Counted from the stretch's first letter, positions 36,221 through 46,308 are shown. The stretch: DNA of 64,000 nt from Flavobacterium azooxidireducens (GCF_023195775.1 NZ_CP096205.1:1364001-1428000); one strand, 5' to 3'. Notes: generated by a model from the sequence alone, not told the origin. Translations and numbers: made by a program.

Positions 36221-36805
36221 TTATTCTTGTACAATAGGTGCTCTAAGCGATTCTAAAACAGCAACAACATCACCAATTAAAGCTGGGTCTGTTACTCCGT
36301 TTAAACCGGCTGCAGCTCCTACGTAGCCAATAAATTTATCATAGTCAGCATTGTTTGCTTTAACACCCATTCTTGGGTTTTGAGCAGGGTCATGAGCCGC
36401 AACCATTCCTAGGCCAGAGTAGGTGTTTGTTGCACCACCACCGGTATTAGCTGAAAAGAAATCGGTTAAGTTTTTACTTAACACGGCAACATTGGTTGTG
36501 TTTCCGCCTAAAACTTCACCAACTACAGGAGCAAAATGAGCTCCTAAATTTCCTTGAGAATCGGCTACAATATCGGCTACAATCAGTGTAATTGTGCTGT
36601 CAACTACAGAACGATAAGACAATCTTCCTTGTTCAATCATTTGACCGGGATTGTTTGGGTCAGAAACTTTGGCAGTTCCGCCTAATTTTTGATAAAGGGT
36701 CAATTCTGCCGGCGGTGTTGCATCGTCGTCGTCACTACAAGAAACGAACGTAAATCCTGAAATAAGCAGGAAAGCAAAAAGGGATAATTTTGATAAATGT
36801 TTCAT
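36221..36805 (-). CDS. Lipoprotein with group 1 truncated-haemoglobin-like domain
   Basis: 194 residues. Lipoprotein signal (LISGFTFVSCSDDDD, Cys 23). The domain opens LTLYQKLGG, the usual start of truncated globins. It continues VAVLSKNLTDFFSANTGGG, TYSGLGMVAAHDPA and RMGVKANNADYDKFIGYVGAA, and ends DVVAVLESLRAPIVQE. His in VAAHDP is in place to be the proximal haem ligand. A periplasmic or surface haem protein binding O2/NO is inferred. Globin identity is by pattern only; some cytosolic globin positions are altered by Gly/Ala-rich loops. Confidence 0.65.
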   Translation of the reverse strand: MKHLSKLSLFAFLLISGFTFVSCSDDDDATPPAELTLYQKLGGTAKVSDPNNPGQMIEQGRLSYRSVVDSTITLIVADIVADSQGNLGAHFAPVVGEVLGGNTTNVAVLSKNLTDFFSANTGGGATNTYSGLGMVAAHDPAQNPRMGVKANNADYDKFIGYVGAAAGLNGVTDPALIGDVVAVLESLRAPIVQE

Positions 36806-36821
36806 AACAATTCTATTTAGG

Positions 36822-37259
36822 TTAATTAAAAATACGTTGGATTCCTCTTGAAAATTTGTAACTAAAGCTATCGGTACTCATAGCCGGACATACTTTTTTG
36901 GATGCCAGTTCATCCGAAATCACAAAGCGTTCAGCTTGGTAATCTCCTTTGGCAGAAAGTTGTGCAAAAACTTGTTCAGAATTGGCAATACGGTTGTCAT
37001 GAAAGTAAACAACCACACCTTTTTCGGGTACAATTTTGATGTTTTTTACTCCATCAATCGATTTTAGGTTTCTGTGAATTTCTTTCGATTTTAGCGAATC
37101 AAGCGGTTCATTAAAATCGATTCTACTAATTTGTATGGTTGCATTATCTACTTCAACCGGCTTGGCTGTTGCGATGTGAACTACTAATGTCACAAAAAGC
37201 AGGAATACAATTCCGGCAATGCTTCCTAAAAAGAGTTTTACTTTTCTGTTGATTTTCAT
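36822..37259 (-). CDS. Membrane-anchored protein with HMA-like domain
   Basis: 145 residues from ATG 37259. Transmembrane segment at residues 8-30 (VKLFLGSIAGIVFLLFVTLV) with the rest outside. Residues about 60-105 (LKSIDGVKNIKIVPEKGVVVYFHDN, SEQVFAQLSAKGDYQAER) follow the beta-alpha-beta pattern of heavy-metal-associated domains but lack the CxxC metal site. A Cys occurs later (KKVCPAMS). Seventeen nt upstream of the globin-like gene, suggesting an operon. Function unknown. Confidence 0.7.
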   Translation of the reverse strand: MKINRKVKLFLGSIAGIVFLLFVTLVVHIATAKPVEVDNATIQISRIDFNEPLDSLKSKEIHRNLKSIDGVKNIKIVPEKGVVVYFHDNRIANSEQVFAQLSAKGDYQAERFVISDELASKKVCPAMSTDSFSYKFSRGIQRIFN

Positions 37260-37325
37260 AACCAAGAATTTTGAGTTTGTTCTTCTTAGTTACGAGAAAA
37301 GTTTTGGTATGGTTTTATGAAAGTG

Positions 37326-37826
37326 TTATTTTTTTGATTTTAATTTTTGAATGTAGTTGGTTTCGATGGAATCTTTAATAGCAATTACTTCTTTTGAAGT
37401 TTCATTTGGAATGGTCATGGAGAGAACGTAATGTTTAATTTTCCATTTTCCGTTCACTTTTTCTAAAACGCCTGAGCCTCTGCAGATTTTGAATGAAGTG
37501 TCGAGTAGTTCATCAAACCAAGCTATTTTATTGTTTTTATCAACATAAATAGTTCTTTCTAATTTATGGAAAGTCCATGCTCTGCCTTTGTCAAAATGTG
37601 GTTTTGAATAGGCTTCAAAATCTTTTCTATTCCAATTTTCGGATGCATCGGTTCCGATAAAAACAGCGTCATCGGTCATTAAACCAAAATAATTATCAAA
37701 ATTAGCTTCGGCGGCAGCCTTATGCCATTGATTAATAACGGAATCAATTTCTATTTTTTCTTGTTCTGTATCTGAATTAGAAAAAAAACCAAAAACGGCT
37801 ACCAAAGTGATAAAATATGTTTTCAT
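37326..37826 (-). CDS. Secreted SnoaL/NTF2-like protein (DUF4440 type)
   Basis: 166 residues, signal peptide MKTYFITLVAVFGFFSNS. NTF2-like cone fold: SVINQWHKAAAEANFDNYFGLMTDDAVFIGTD, then GSGVLEKVNGKWKIKHYVLS near the end. Such domains bind small molecules or act as enzymes; no clear catalytic residues. Situated between the HMA-like gene and the sigma factor locus. Confidence 0.8.
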   Translation of the reverse strand: MKTYFITLVAVFGFFSNSDTEQEKIEIDSVINQWHKAAAEANFDNYFGLMTDDAVFIGTDASENWNRKDFEAYSKPHFDKGRAWTFHKLERTIYVDKNNKIAWFDELLDTSFKICRGSGVLEKVNGKWKIKHYVLSMTIPNETSKEVIAIKDSIETNYIQKLKSKK

Positions 37827-37857
37827 TTGAGTTTATTTTGAAAGTTAAAGATACAAA

Positions 37858-37888
37858 AAAAGAGCACCAAAACCGGAAGTGCTCTTTT
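37858..37888 (-). terminator. Terminator after the sigma factor operon
   Basis: AAAAGAGCAC (37858-37867) and GTGCTCTTTT (37879-37888) form a perfect 10-bp stem. On the minus strand it is followed by T7. It would end the transcript of the sigma factor/beta-barrel operon. Confidence 0.75.
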
Positions 37889-37977
37889 CTATTTGTTATT
37901 ACTGATGGCAGTAAAAGTAATAACGAACTTAACTAAAAAACTAAAACATTATAAGCCAAACCAATAAAGCTTATATA

Positions 37978-39579
37978 TTAAAAACGATAGCTTAGACCGG
38001 AATATAAACCAACAAAATAGGGTTTAAATCCACCGTCGTTACTGCTAAATGTATTGAGTTGATATTTAAAAGTGGGTTCAAAATTTGCTTGAAACGACTT
38101 CCAAAATCGGTACCTGAAACCTAGTCCAACATTGGTGCTAAAATGAACGGAATTAAGATTATTTGCTTTTCCTAATTCGGCCGAAAAACCATCGGAAACC
38201 ACCATTAGATTATTGTCGTTCAATAAAAGCGTACTAAATCCGCCAATGACATCTATTCCAAATTTTTTATTTAGAACTTTGTATGATAATTCAAGTGGAA
38301 TTTCATAATATTCCATGCTTTGTTCGATCGCTCCTTGTTGCGTCCAAGCCATTGAAAGTTCTCCTGTAGTAAAAGTAGAATTTTGAACTACAATTGTAGC
38401 AGCATTTGATGAATTTGTTGTGCTTAATGAAGCCATTTGGCGACCTTCTAGCGAAGCAAAAAATTCTATACCGTTGGTCAAATATTCAAAATTAACTTTG
38501 TTAATACCAGTTCTTAACGTTAGCTTTTTGCTAACATCATAATTTACGCCAAGCCCATAACTCATTGTGTTTTGATAGTCTTTACTATTGTTGGCAAATT
38601 GAGAGTCGATTGGAGAACCGTTGGAAGATGAACCTAAATAAACAGGAGCTAGATTTGAGGTAATCTGCCATTTGTTTTCTTTAGGTTCAACTTTAGGTTT
38701 TTGATCTTTTTCTTTTTCTTTTAGCAATTCTCCCAACGTATTCAATTCTTCGTTTGTTGCAATTAGCGTTGCAACAGCAGTAGAATCGATTTTATTTTTA
38801 TCTATTTTAGATGAATGATCTTCTAAAACAAATTGTTTATCATTTTTGATGATGTTATTGTCAACTAAAACTCCTAATTTATTTTTTTCTTCGTTTTCAG
38901 TCTCATTACCAGTAGCTTTTTGATTGATTGAACCAGTGTTTGCAATAGCTGATTCAGTTTCAGAAATTTGTTTTGTTTTTTTGTCTTTAGTTGTTGAATT
39001 ATCAACTAGTTCCGAATTATTTGTTTTGTTTAAATTGTTTTTAGTTTCTTCTTTGGTTCGATTTGTTTTATCGAAAGAATTTGAAACTAATCCTGAATTT
39101 TCTTTTTTCTTTTGGTTTAATTTGTCAGTGTTGTTATGCTGATTATTTTCTTTTTTTGAAGGTTTTTCAATATTAGAATTTTCATTCGCAAGAGCTTCAT
39201 CATCAGAAAACAATGGTTTTTCTGAGTTATTATTTATTTTATTTGAATCATTTTCATCTGAATTCAATTGATTATGATTATCTTTTTCGTCTGAATCAAC
39301 AACACTATTTTGATTATCTGTTGAATTGATTTTTTCTTCAATTACAATTGGATTGGTTGTTTCAATTTTTGATTGATTCAAAAGTGCACGAGTTCCTAAA
39401 AATCCAAAAATAAACAAAGCAGCTACACCCGAAAGTTTATACCAAAGCGGGATGATTCTTCTTTTTTTCTTTTTGGTTAGTTCTGCTTCGATGTTTTTCC
39501 AAACAATTTCCGGCGGAATTTCTTCAAAATCCTTGAATTGTTCTTGAAACAATCGGTCTAAATTCTTTTTATCTTTCAT
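37978..39579 (-). CDS. Anti-sigma-like membrane protein with C-terminal outer-membrane barrel domain
   Basis: 533 residues. Residues 1-42 are a charged cytoplasmic segment (LDRLFQEQFKDFEEIPPEIVWKNIE) of the kind used by sigma partners. One transmembrane helix spans about 45-65 (LSGVAALFIFGFLGTRALL). Residues 70-300 are a long Asn/Lys/Glu/Ser-rich low-complexity linker. Residues about 320-533 are beta-rich with aromatic-ended strands, finishing GLYSGLSYRF, as in PorT-like outer-membrane proteins. The start overlaps the sigma gene by 4 nt. A single chain linking both membranes to a sigma factor is inferred. Confidence 0.8.
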   Translation of the reverse strand: MKDKKNLDRLFQEQFKDFEEIPPEIVWKNIEAELTKKKKRRIIPLWYKLSGVAALFIFGFLGTRALLNQSKIETTNPIVIEEKINSTDNQNSVVDSDEKDNHNQLNSDENDSNKINNNSEKPLFSDDEALANENSNIEKPSKKENNQHNNTDKLNQKKKENSGLVSNSFDKTNRTKEETKNNLNKTNNSELVDNSTTKDKKTKQISETESAIANTGSINQKATGNETENEEKNKLGVLVDNNIIKNDKQFVLEDHSSKIDKNKIDSTAVATLIATNEELNTLGELLKEKEKDQKPKVEPKENKWQITSNLAPVYLGSSSNGSPIDSQFANNSKDYQNTMSYGLGVNYDVSKKLTLRTGINKVNFEYLTNGIEFFASLEGRQMASLSTTNSSNAATIVVQNSTFTTGELSMAWTQQGAIEQSMEYYEIPLELSYKVLNKKFGIDVIGGFSTLLLNDNNLMVVSDGFSAELGKANNLNSVHFSTNVGLGFRYRFWKSFQANFEPTFKYQLNTFSSNDGGFKPYFVGLYSGLSYRF

Positions 39580-40118
39580 TTGGCTTCATTCATTTCATTC
39601 GACGCCTTGTTTTCTATTTTTTCTTTTAATATCGCTCGTGCTCTAGACAGATTTGATTTTGATGTTCCTTCGGAAATTTTAAGCATCGTTGAAATTTCTT
39701 TGTGCGAATAATTGTCTAAAACATACAAATTAAATACTAAGCGATATTTGTCCGGTAATTCCTGAATTATTTTTGTCAAAAACTCCATTGATATGGTTTC
39801 TTCTTCCACTTCTACATCAACCACATCGGGATAATTTTCTGATACAATTTCAAAAATACCTTGTGTTCTGTACTTTTGAAGGATGTTGTTAATCATCACT
39901 CTTTTAGCCCATCCTTCAAAAGATCCTTTATTGTCAAATTGATTTATTTTATCAAAAATTATTAAAAATCCATCTTGTAAATTATCTTGAGCTTCGGCAT
40001 AATTCTTCGAATACTTAATGCAAACACTAAACAATTTAGGAGATAATAATCTAAATAATTGTTCTTGTGCTTTAGTATTGTTGCTTTTGCATTCATGTAT
40101 GAGTAATTCTAGATTCAC
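39576..40118 (-). CDS. ECF-type RNA polymerase sigma factor
   Basis: 180 residues. Region 2 (QDNLQDGFLIIFDKINQFDNKGSFEGWAKRVMINNIL) and region 4 (QELPDKYRLVFNLYVLDNYSHKEISTMLKISEGTSKSNLSRAR) are both intact. Directs RNA polymerase to a regulon, likely envelope-related. The downstream overlapping gene encodes its probable membrane partner. Confidence 0.94.
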   Translation of the reverse strand: MNLELLIHECKSNNTKAQEQLFRLLSPKLFSVCIKYSKNYAEAQDNLQDGFLIIFDKINQFDNKGSFEGWAKRVMINNILQKYRTQGIFEIVSENYPDVVDVEVEEETISMEFLTKIIQELPDKYRLVFNLYVLDNYSHKEISTMLKISEGTSKSNLSRARAILKEKIENKASNEMNEAK

Positions 40119-40148
40119 TCGCGATGGTTTTCTAAGATGATTTAATCA

Positions 40149-40559
40149 TTAATTCACCGGGATTTCTACTTCTTCAAAAATATTGTTTCCGTCTTCGTCT
40201 TTTCCTTTATAAAATTTAAATAAATAGGTTTCGTTGCTAATTACTTGAAAGTTAAAATTAACTTCATATAGCTCTCCTTCATACGGTATACAATTGGGCG
40301 AATTTGTCACAATACATTGTAATCCAACAGTTCTAACGTTTAAATGTTTTTCAAAATAAATGCCGGCAAGTTCATGACAAATAGTTGGTTTTTTATAAAA
40401 TAATTTTATTTGATGAAACCCTAAATAATTAAATGTATCAGGAACAATGAAATTTTCAACAGGGACAATTTCCATGTGGTATCCTGGTTCAGAATCATCA
40501 TCTAAGCTACATGAGCCTAAACTTAAAACAATTGCAAATAAAAAAAACAGCTTTTTCAT
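40149..40559 (-). CDS. Small lipoprotein
   Basis: 136 residues with lipoprotein signal MKKLFFLFAIVLSLGSCSLDD (Cys 17). Beta-rich rest with three or four cysteines (TICHELAG, LQCIVTNSPNCIPYE) that might form disulfides. Common in Flavobacteriaceae, function unknown. It lies upstream of the sigma gene (30-nt gap) and downstream of the recA terminator. Confidence 0.8.
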   Translation of the reverse strand: MKKLFFLFAIVLSLGSCSLDDDSEPGYHMEIVPVENFIVPDTFNYLGFHQIKLFYKKPTICHELAGIYFEKHLNVRTVGLQCIVTNSPNCIPYEGELYEVNFNFQVISNETYLFKFYKGKDEDGNNIFEEVEIPVN

Positions 40560-40611
40560 AAAATTCTAATTATATTTTGTAGATACACGAAAGTTAAAAA
40601 GGTTGCGTATT

Positions 40612-40641
40612 ACTAATAAAAAAACCCGAAAATTCGGGTTT
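40612..40641 (-). terminator. recA terminator
   Basis: AACCCGAA (40623-40630), 2-nt loop, TTCGGGTT (40633-40640). On the minus strand the stem is followed by a T-rich tract, 8 nt past the recA stop. Confidence 0.8.
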
Positions 40642-40648
40642 ATTATGT

Positions 40649-41650
40649 TTATTCAGCTTCTTTTATTTTGTCTTTAATTTTTACCTCAAGTTCATCGGCT
40701 AATTCAGGATTGTCTTTAATCAAAGATTTCACTGCATCTCGACCTTGACCTAATTTTGTTTCGCCATAACTAAACCATGAGCCTGCTTTTTTGATAATTT
40801 CAAATTCAACGGCTAAGTCTAAAATTTCTCCTGTTTTTGAAACTCCTTCTCCATACATAATGTCAAATTCGGCTGTTCTGAAAGGTGGAGCTACTTTATT
40901 TTTAACAACTTTTACTTTGGTTCTGTTTCCAATTACATTTTCACCGTCTTTAATTTGTGATGATCTTCTGATGTCTAAACGAATGGAAGCATAGAATTTT
41001 AACGCATTTCCACCAGTAGTCGTTTCAGGATTTCCGAACATTACACCAATTTTTTCACGTAATTGATTGATAAAGAAAACGGTACAATGTGTTTTACTAA
41101 TCGTAGCAGTAAGTTTTCTTAATGCTTGCGACATCAAACGAGCATGTAATCCCATTTTGGAATCACCCATTTCGCCTTCAATTTCACTTTTAGGAGTTAA
41201 GGCTGCAACCGAGTCAATTACAACAATATCAATTGCTCCCGAACGAATTAAGTTTTCAGCAATTTCTAAGGCTTGTTCACCATTATCCGGTTGCGAAATG
41301 ATTAAATTTTCAATATCAACACCTAATTTTTCTGCATAATTTCTGTCAAAAGCATGCTCAGCATCAATAAATGCAGCAATTCCACCTGCTTTTTGAGCTT
41401 CAGCAATAGCGTGAAGCGTTAAAGTAGTTTTTCCTGAAGATTCCGGACCATATATTTCTATAATTCTTCCTTTTGGATATCCGTTTACGCCAAGTGCTAA
41501 ATCTAGACCAAGTGAACCGGATGAAATACTTTCTACTTCTTCTACCGCTTTGTCACCCATTTTCATCACCGTGCCTTTACCGTAGGTTTTATCTAGCTTA
41601 TCAAGTGTTAGTTGCAAGGCTTTTAATTTGGCTTCTTTTTCTGAACTCAT
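40649..41650 (-). CDS. recA: Recombinase RecA
   Basis: 333 residues. Walker [15 protein letters not shown], Walker [16 protein letters not shown], loop L1/L2 region [23 protein letters not shown] and [30 protein letters not shown]. Catalyses strand exchange and SOS coprotease activity. Normal length, no intein. Followed by its own terminator. Confidence 0.98.
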   Translation of the reverse strand: MSSEKEAKLKALQLTLDKLDKTYGKGTVMKMGDKAVEEVESISSGSLGLDLALGVNGYPKGRIIEIYGPESSGKTTLTLHAIAEAQKAGGIAAFIDAEHAFDRNYAEKLGVDIENLIISQPDNGEQALEIAENLIRSGAIDIVVIDSVAALTPKSEIEGEMGDSKMGLHARLMSQALRKLTATISKTHCTVFFINQLREKIGVMFGNPETTTGGNALKFYASIRLDIRRSSQIKDGENVIGNRTKVKVVKNKVAPPFRTAEFDIMYGEGVSKTGEILDLAVEFEIIKKAGSWFSYGETKLGQGRDAVKSLIKDNPELADELEVKIKDKIKEAE

Positions 41651-41764
41651 AATAATTTGGCTTTAATTTTAATAAAGAATTGTTTGTGTAAAAATACTTT
41701 TTTTTTTGATGTGTAAATAATTTATTTTTCCACAAAAGCAATCGGCTAAGTTATTTTGATTTCT

Positions 41765-41772
41765 TACTTTTG
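41765..41772 (+). promoter_or_regulatory. Candidate -7 box for the plsC operon
   Basis: TACTTTTG, 18 nt before the ATG at 41791. No TTG at the standard distance. Confidence 0.4.
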
Positions 41773-41790
41773 CAATGATTCCAAAACTCA

Positions 41791-42525
41791 ATGCACAAAA
41801 TTATCTCATATCCGATTTCGGTTATTTATTACCTAACTTTTGGGTTGTTTTTGTGTATATTTCATCCTATTCAATGGATTTGTTTTAATTGGTTTGGTTA
41901 CGAAGCTCATAAAAAAAGCGTGAGTATTTTAAACTTTTTCTTAGTTAGAACCACACATTTACTGGGAACTACCTATGATTTTCAAAACAGAGAAAAGTTA
42001 CCTAAAGGTGTGCCGATAATAATTGTGGCTAACCACCAAAGTCTGTATGATATTCCTGCAATTATCTGGTTTATGCGAGATTGGCATCCCAAATTTGTCA
42101 GTAAAAAAGAACTCGGCAAGGGAATTCCAAGCGTTTCATACAATTTAAGACACGGAGGTTCCGTTTTAATAGATAGGAAAGATCCAAAACAAGCGTTGTC
42201 TGCTATTAGAGTGATGGGTGAATACATTGAAAAACACAATCGCTCAACCGTTATTTTTCCTGAAGGAACTCGAAGTAAAACAGGTGTTCCCAAGAAATTT
42301 TCAGAAAATGGCTTGAAAATTTTGTATAAATACTCTCCTTCGGCTTATATTGTACCGATTTCAATTAATAACTCATGGAAAATGAATCGATTTGGGCAAT
42401 TTCCGATGGGATTGGGAAATAAAATTACATTTACAATACAAGAACCTTTTCCTGTAAAGGGAATGACGTTCGAAGAAATGATGCAAAGAACAGAAAATGC
42501 CGTGATTAGCGGAATAAAAAATTAA
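41791..42525 (+). CDS. plsC: 1-acyl-sn-glycerol-3-phosphate acyltransferase
   Basis: 244 residues. N-terminal membrane segments (SYPISVIYYLTFGLFLCIFHP) precede the acyltransferase motifs NHQSLYDI (NHxxxxD) and IFPEGTRSKTG, with GGSVLIDR between. Makes phosphatidic acid at the inner membrane. Five nt upstream of an acyl-ACP desaturase, so fatty acid placement and unsaturation are co-expressed. Confidence 0.93.
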   Translation: MHKIISYPISVIYYLTFGLFLCIFHPIQWICFNWFGYEAHKKSVSILNFFLVRTTHLLGTTYDFQNREKLPKGVPIIIVANHQSLYDIPAIIWFMRDWHPKFVSKKELGKGIPSVSYNLRHGGSVLIDRKDPKQALSAIRVMGEYIEKHNRSTVIFPEGTRSKTGVPKKFSENGLKILYKYSPSAYIVPISINNSWKMNRFGQFPMGLGNKITFTIQEPFPVKGMTFEEMMQRTENAVISGIKN

Positions 42526-42529
42526 AATT

Positions 42530-43519
<990 letters not shown>

Positions 43520-43541
43520 ATTATATCAACTCGTTACACTT

Positions 43542-43967
43542 ATGAAAGCAATAAAAATTTTTCTTAGACTTGCTGTTGCTATTAGTTTCTTGTCTGCAGT
43601 AGCTGACAGACTTGGTTTTTGGAATAAAGAAATAGCCGTTTGGGGAAATTGGGACAACTTTTTAAGTTATACGCAAATGATAAATCCTTGGTTGCCCAAA
43701 AGTACTGTTTCAACGATAGGATTATTAGCAACTGTTTTAGAAATTGTCTTTGCAGTTTGTTTGATGATCGGTTACCGAACGGAATATTTTGCAAAATTAA
43801 GTGGTTATCTATTGCTAATTTTTGCTTTGTCAATGACATTTTCAACCGGAATTAAAGGAGCTTTTGATTATTCTGTTTTTAGTGCTTCAGCAGCAGCTTT
43901 TGCTCTGAGTACCATGCATTCTTTGAAATATTTAGAAATAGATATTGTATTAAATTCCAAAAAATAA
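43542..43967 (+). CDS. DoxX family membrane protein
   Basis: 141 residues, four hydrophobic helices (IFLRLAVAISFLSAVADRLGF, LLATVLEIVFAVCLMIGYR, LSGYLLLIFALSMTF, SVFSASAAAFAL). The pattern of small DoxX/SURF4-like proteins. Function uncertain; may be redox-linked. In the plsC-desaturase operon. Confidence 0.85.
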   Translation: MKAIKIFLRLAVAISFLSAVADRLGFWNKEIAVWGNWDNFLSYTQMINPWLPKSTVSTIGLLATVLEIVFAVCLMIGYRTEYFAKLSGYLLLIFALSMTFSTGIKGAFDYSVFSASAAAFALSTMHSLKYLEIDIVLNSKK

Positions 43968-43973
43968 TTTGAA

Positions 43974-44618
43974 ATGTCTTTGATTGATAAAACTATTCTT
44001 TTTGTAAAAGAAAAACTCCAAGATGCCGAAGGCGGTCACGATTGGTTTCACATCGAACGCGTTTTTAAAAATGCTGTTTTAATTGCTCAAGAAGAAGTTT
44101 GTGATGTTACCGTTGTGAAATTAGGAGCTTTATTACACGACATTGCCGATTCAAAATTTCATAATGGAGATGAAGAAATTGGCCCAAAAACTGCTAGAAA
44201 ATTTTTAGAAAGCGAAAATGTTTCCGAAGAAATAATCGAGCATGTGATTCAAATCATCAAAAATATTTCGTTTAAAGGCGGGAATTTTGAAAAAACTTTT
44301 TCATCCAAAGAATTAGAAATCGTACAAGATGCCGATCGATTGGATGCTTTAGGAGCAATCGGAATTGCAAGAGCTTTTAATTATGGTGGTTTTAAAAACA
44401 GAGCTTTATATAACCCAACTATTGCTCCAAAACTAAACATGAGCAAAGAAGAATACAAAAACAGTGATTCGCCCACTTTGAATCATTTTTATGAAAAATT
44501 ACTTCTTCTAAAAGATAAAATGAATACCGAAACCGGAAAAAAATTAGCTCAAGAACGTCACCGTTTTATGGAAACATTTTTGAGCCAATTTTATGCTGAA
44601 TGGGAAGGTGAAATGTAG
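43974..44618 (+). CDS. HD domain phosphohydrolase
   Basis: 214 residues. HD signature: GGHDWFHIERVFKNA (first His), LGALLHDIADSKFH (HD pair) and IVQDADRLDALGAIGIARAF (final Asp). Resembles YedJ/YpgQ-type HD hydrolases. Likely a metal-dependent phosphatase on nucleotides or similar. Last gene of the plsC operon (6-nt gap). Confidence 0.9.
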   Translation: MSLIDKTILFVKEKLQDAEGGHDWFHIERVFKNAVLIAQEEVCDVTVVKLGALLHDIADSKFHNGDEEIGPKTARKFLESENVSEEIIEHVIQIIKNISFKGGNFEKTFSSKELEIVQDADRLDALGAIGIARAFNYGGFKNRALYNPTIAPKLNMSKEEYKNSDSPTLNHFYEKLLLLKDKMNTETGKKLAQERHRFMETFLSQFYAEWEGEM

Positions 44619-44757
44619 TTTTGCGAACTATATTGTTAACCTATCACCTAAAAGCTATTGCTATTGTAGATTTTTTTTTGACTACTTATTTTCTGCAAAT
44701 TTTACCCAAAAATTTCATCTGCCAAATTGATAATTTAACCGAAAGGTTTGAAGAAAT
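44619..44757. other. Intergenic stretch without recognisable gene
   Basis: Between the HD hydrolase stop and repeat copy B4. AT-rich, with no convincing reading frame, hairpin or promoter. Confidence 0.4.
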
Positions 44758-44917
44758 TTTCCTGAAACTCAATACAGTTTATCTTTTAGCCCCGACCTTG
44801 CCTACCGGCAGGCAGGTTGCAGTGGAAATCTTTTTGTTGGCGAGCTTTGCTCGGGAACAAAAAATTGGAACGGAAAGCGGGAAAATGGTTGGCTGAAAAT
44901 GCCCGAACCATTCGCTT
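44758..44917 (+). repeat. Interspersed stem-loop element, family B copy 4
   Basis: Near-identical to copy 2 at 14559-14697 (same TCCTGAAACTCAATACAGT, CAGTGGAAATCTTTTTGTTG, GGAACGGAAAGCGGGAAAAT). It differs mainly by an inserted 21-bp palindrome at 44796-44816. Confidence 0.8.
44796..44816. repeat. Nested 21-bp palindromic insert
   Basis: CTTGCCTACCGGCAGGCAGG with a leading C. It interrupts the AGCCCCGA/TTG(C/T)AGTGG junction that is intact in copy 2. It is the short palindrome whose translations (LPTGRQ, LPAGRQ) turn up in many Bacteroidota genomes. Confidence 0.75.
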
Positions 44918-44935
44918 CAAATATTTAAAAAATAT

Positions 44936-44976
44936 ACTTCGATTATGTGATTTCTCCCTCTGGTCGAAATGACACA
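44936..44976. repeat. Family A single repeat arm
   Basis: CTTCGATTATGTGATTTCTC and TGGTCGAAATGACACA match the second arm of the palindromes at 6399 and 29339. The first arm is missing, so this is a solo or decayed copy, immediately downstream of sufD. Confidence 0.75.
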
Positions 44977-44991
44977 AAATGAGGATAAACC

Positions 44992-46308
44992 CTACAAATC
45001 AAACCCCAAATTCACACCCAGTTTCATCGCAATAATTTTCGTGATGCGTTGTTTGAGTTCAGGTATTTTGATGCTTTCGATCACTTCGTTGGAAAATGCA
45101 TACAGCAATAACGCTTTGGCTTCTTTTTTAGGAATTCCGCGTTGTTGCATATAGAACATCGCACTTTCGTCTAATTGACCAATGGTGCAACCGTGTGAAC
45201 ATTTGACATCATCGGCAAAAATTTCCAATTGTGGTTTGGCGTTGATGGTGGCTTTATCGCTTAATAAAATGTTGTTATTTTGTTGAAAAGCATCTGTTTT
45301 TTGGGCTTCTTTTTCCACGAAAATCTTTCCGTTGAAAACGCCGGTGGAACTTCCACCTAGGATGGTTTTATAGTTTTGATGGCTTTCGCAATTGGGCGTG
45401 GCATGATTTACTAAGGTGTAATGATCCACGTGTTGCTTGTCGCCAATAATCGTGATTCCTTTTAAAGTTGAATCGATTCGTTCACCAAAATGATAGAAAT
45501 TCAGGTTGTTTCGGGTGATATTTCCACCAAAAGAAAACGTGTGAACCGCTACTCTACTCTCTTGTTTTTGAGAAATATAAGTGTTGTCAATTAAGTTGGC
45601 GGTTTGTTCGTCGTTTTGAATTTTATAATAATCGACAATCGCTCTTTTTTGAGCAAAAATTTCGGTTACCGAATTGGTCAACACCGGATTACTGTTCAAA
45701 CTTTGATGACGTTCGATGATTTGCACGTGAGCATTTTCACCTACAATAATCAAATTTCGAGGTTGTACCATTAACGCACTTTCAACTCCGGTAGAGAAAT
45801 GAATGATTTCAATTGGTTTATCAGCCACTTTACTTTTCGGGATGTTGATGAACGCTCCTTCCTGTGCAAAAGCAGTATTTAAAGTTGTTAAACTCTCGTC
45901 TTTACTAGCGATTTGGTTAAAATAGGTGTCCAAAACCATTTTGTATTTTGGCTTTGTCAGCACCGAAGAAAGTAAGCAAACGTCAATTCCTTCGTGCGTT
46001 GTTGACGACATAAACGAACTGAATTTTCCATCGATAAACACTAATTTGTAGGTGTCAATTTCGTGTAGAAAAAATTTCTTGACATCTTTAAATTCAATTG
46101 AATTTTCTCTTTTTGGGAAAACAGAAAAGTCGTTTTTTAGTACGGTATTTAATGATGTATATTTCCAAGCTTCCTCTTTTTTGGTTGGGAAACCTTTGTT
46201 TTCAAAGTTTTTGATGGCAGAAGTTCGAATGTCGTGTAACTCGGCGGTTACATCGATTCGTTCTTCAAAGGCCATGAAGGATGATACTAATTTTTCTTTT
46301 AAATCCAT
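44992..46308 (-). CDS. sufD: Fe-S assembly protein SufD
   Basis: 438 residues. SUF scaffold subunit paralogous to SufB: NKGFPTKKEEAWKYTSL, GENAHVQIIERHQS, HFGERIDSTLKG, DDVKCSHGCTIGQLDESAMFYMQQRGI. Builds clusters with SufB and SufC. Last gene of the proximal suf block; in related genomes sufS follows directly, but here it is 34 kb away. Confidence 0.97.
   Translation of the reverse strand: MDLKEKLVSSFMAFEERIDVTAELHDIRTSAIKNFENKGFPTKKEEAWKYTSLNTVLKNDFSVFPKRENSIEFKDVKKFFLHEIDTYKLVFIDGKFSSFMSSTTHEGIDVCLLSSVLTKPKYKMVLDTYFNQIASKDESLTTLNTAFAQEGAFINIPKSKVADKPIEIIHFSTGVESALMVQPRNLIIVGENAHVQIIERHQSLNSNPVLTNSVTEIFAQKRAIVDYYKIQNDEQTANLIDNTYISQKQESRVAVHTFSFGGNITRNNLNFYHFGERIDSTLKGITIIGDKQHVDHYTLVNHATPNCESHQNYKTILGGSSTGVFNGKIFVEKEAQKTDAFQQNNNILLSDKATINAKPQLEIFADDVKCSHGCTIGQLDESAMFYMQQRGIPKKEAKALLLYAFSNEVIESIKIPELKQRITKIIAMKLGVNLGFDL

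Noticed and set aside
44621..44896. Plus-strand reading frame after the HD hydrolase
   Set aside because: Its 3' half is the family B repeat and its nested palindrome; no protein-like composition.
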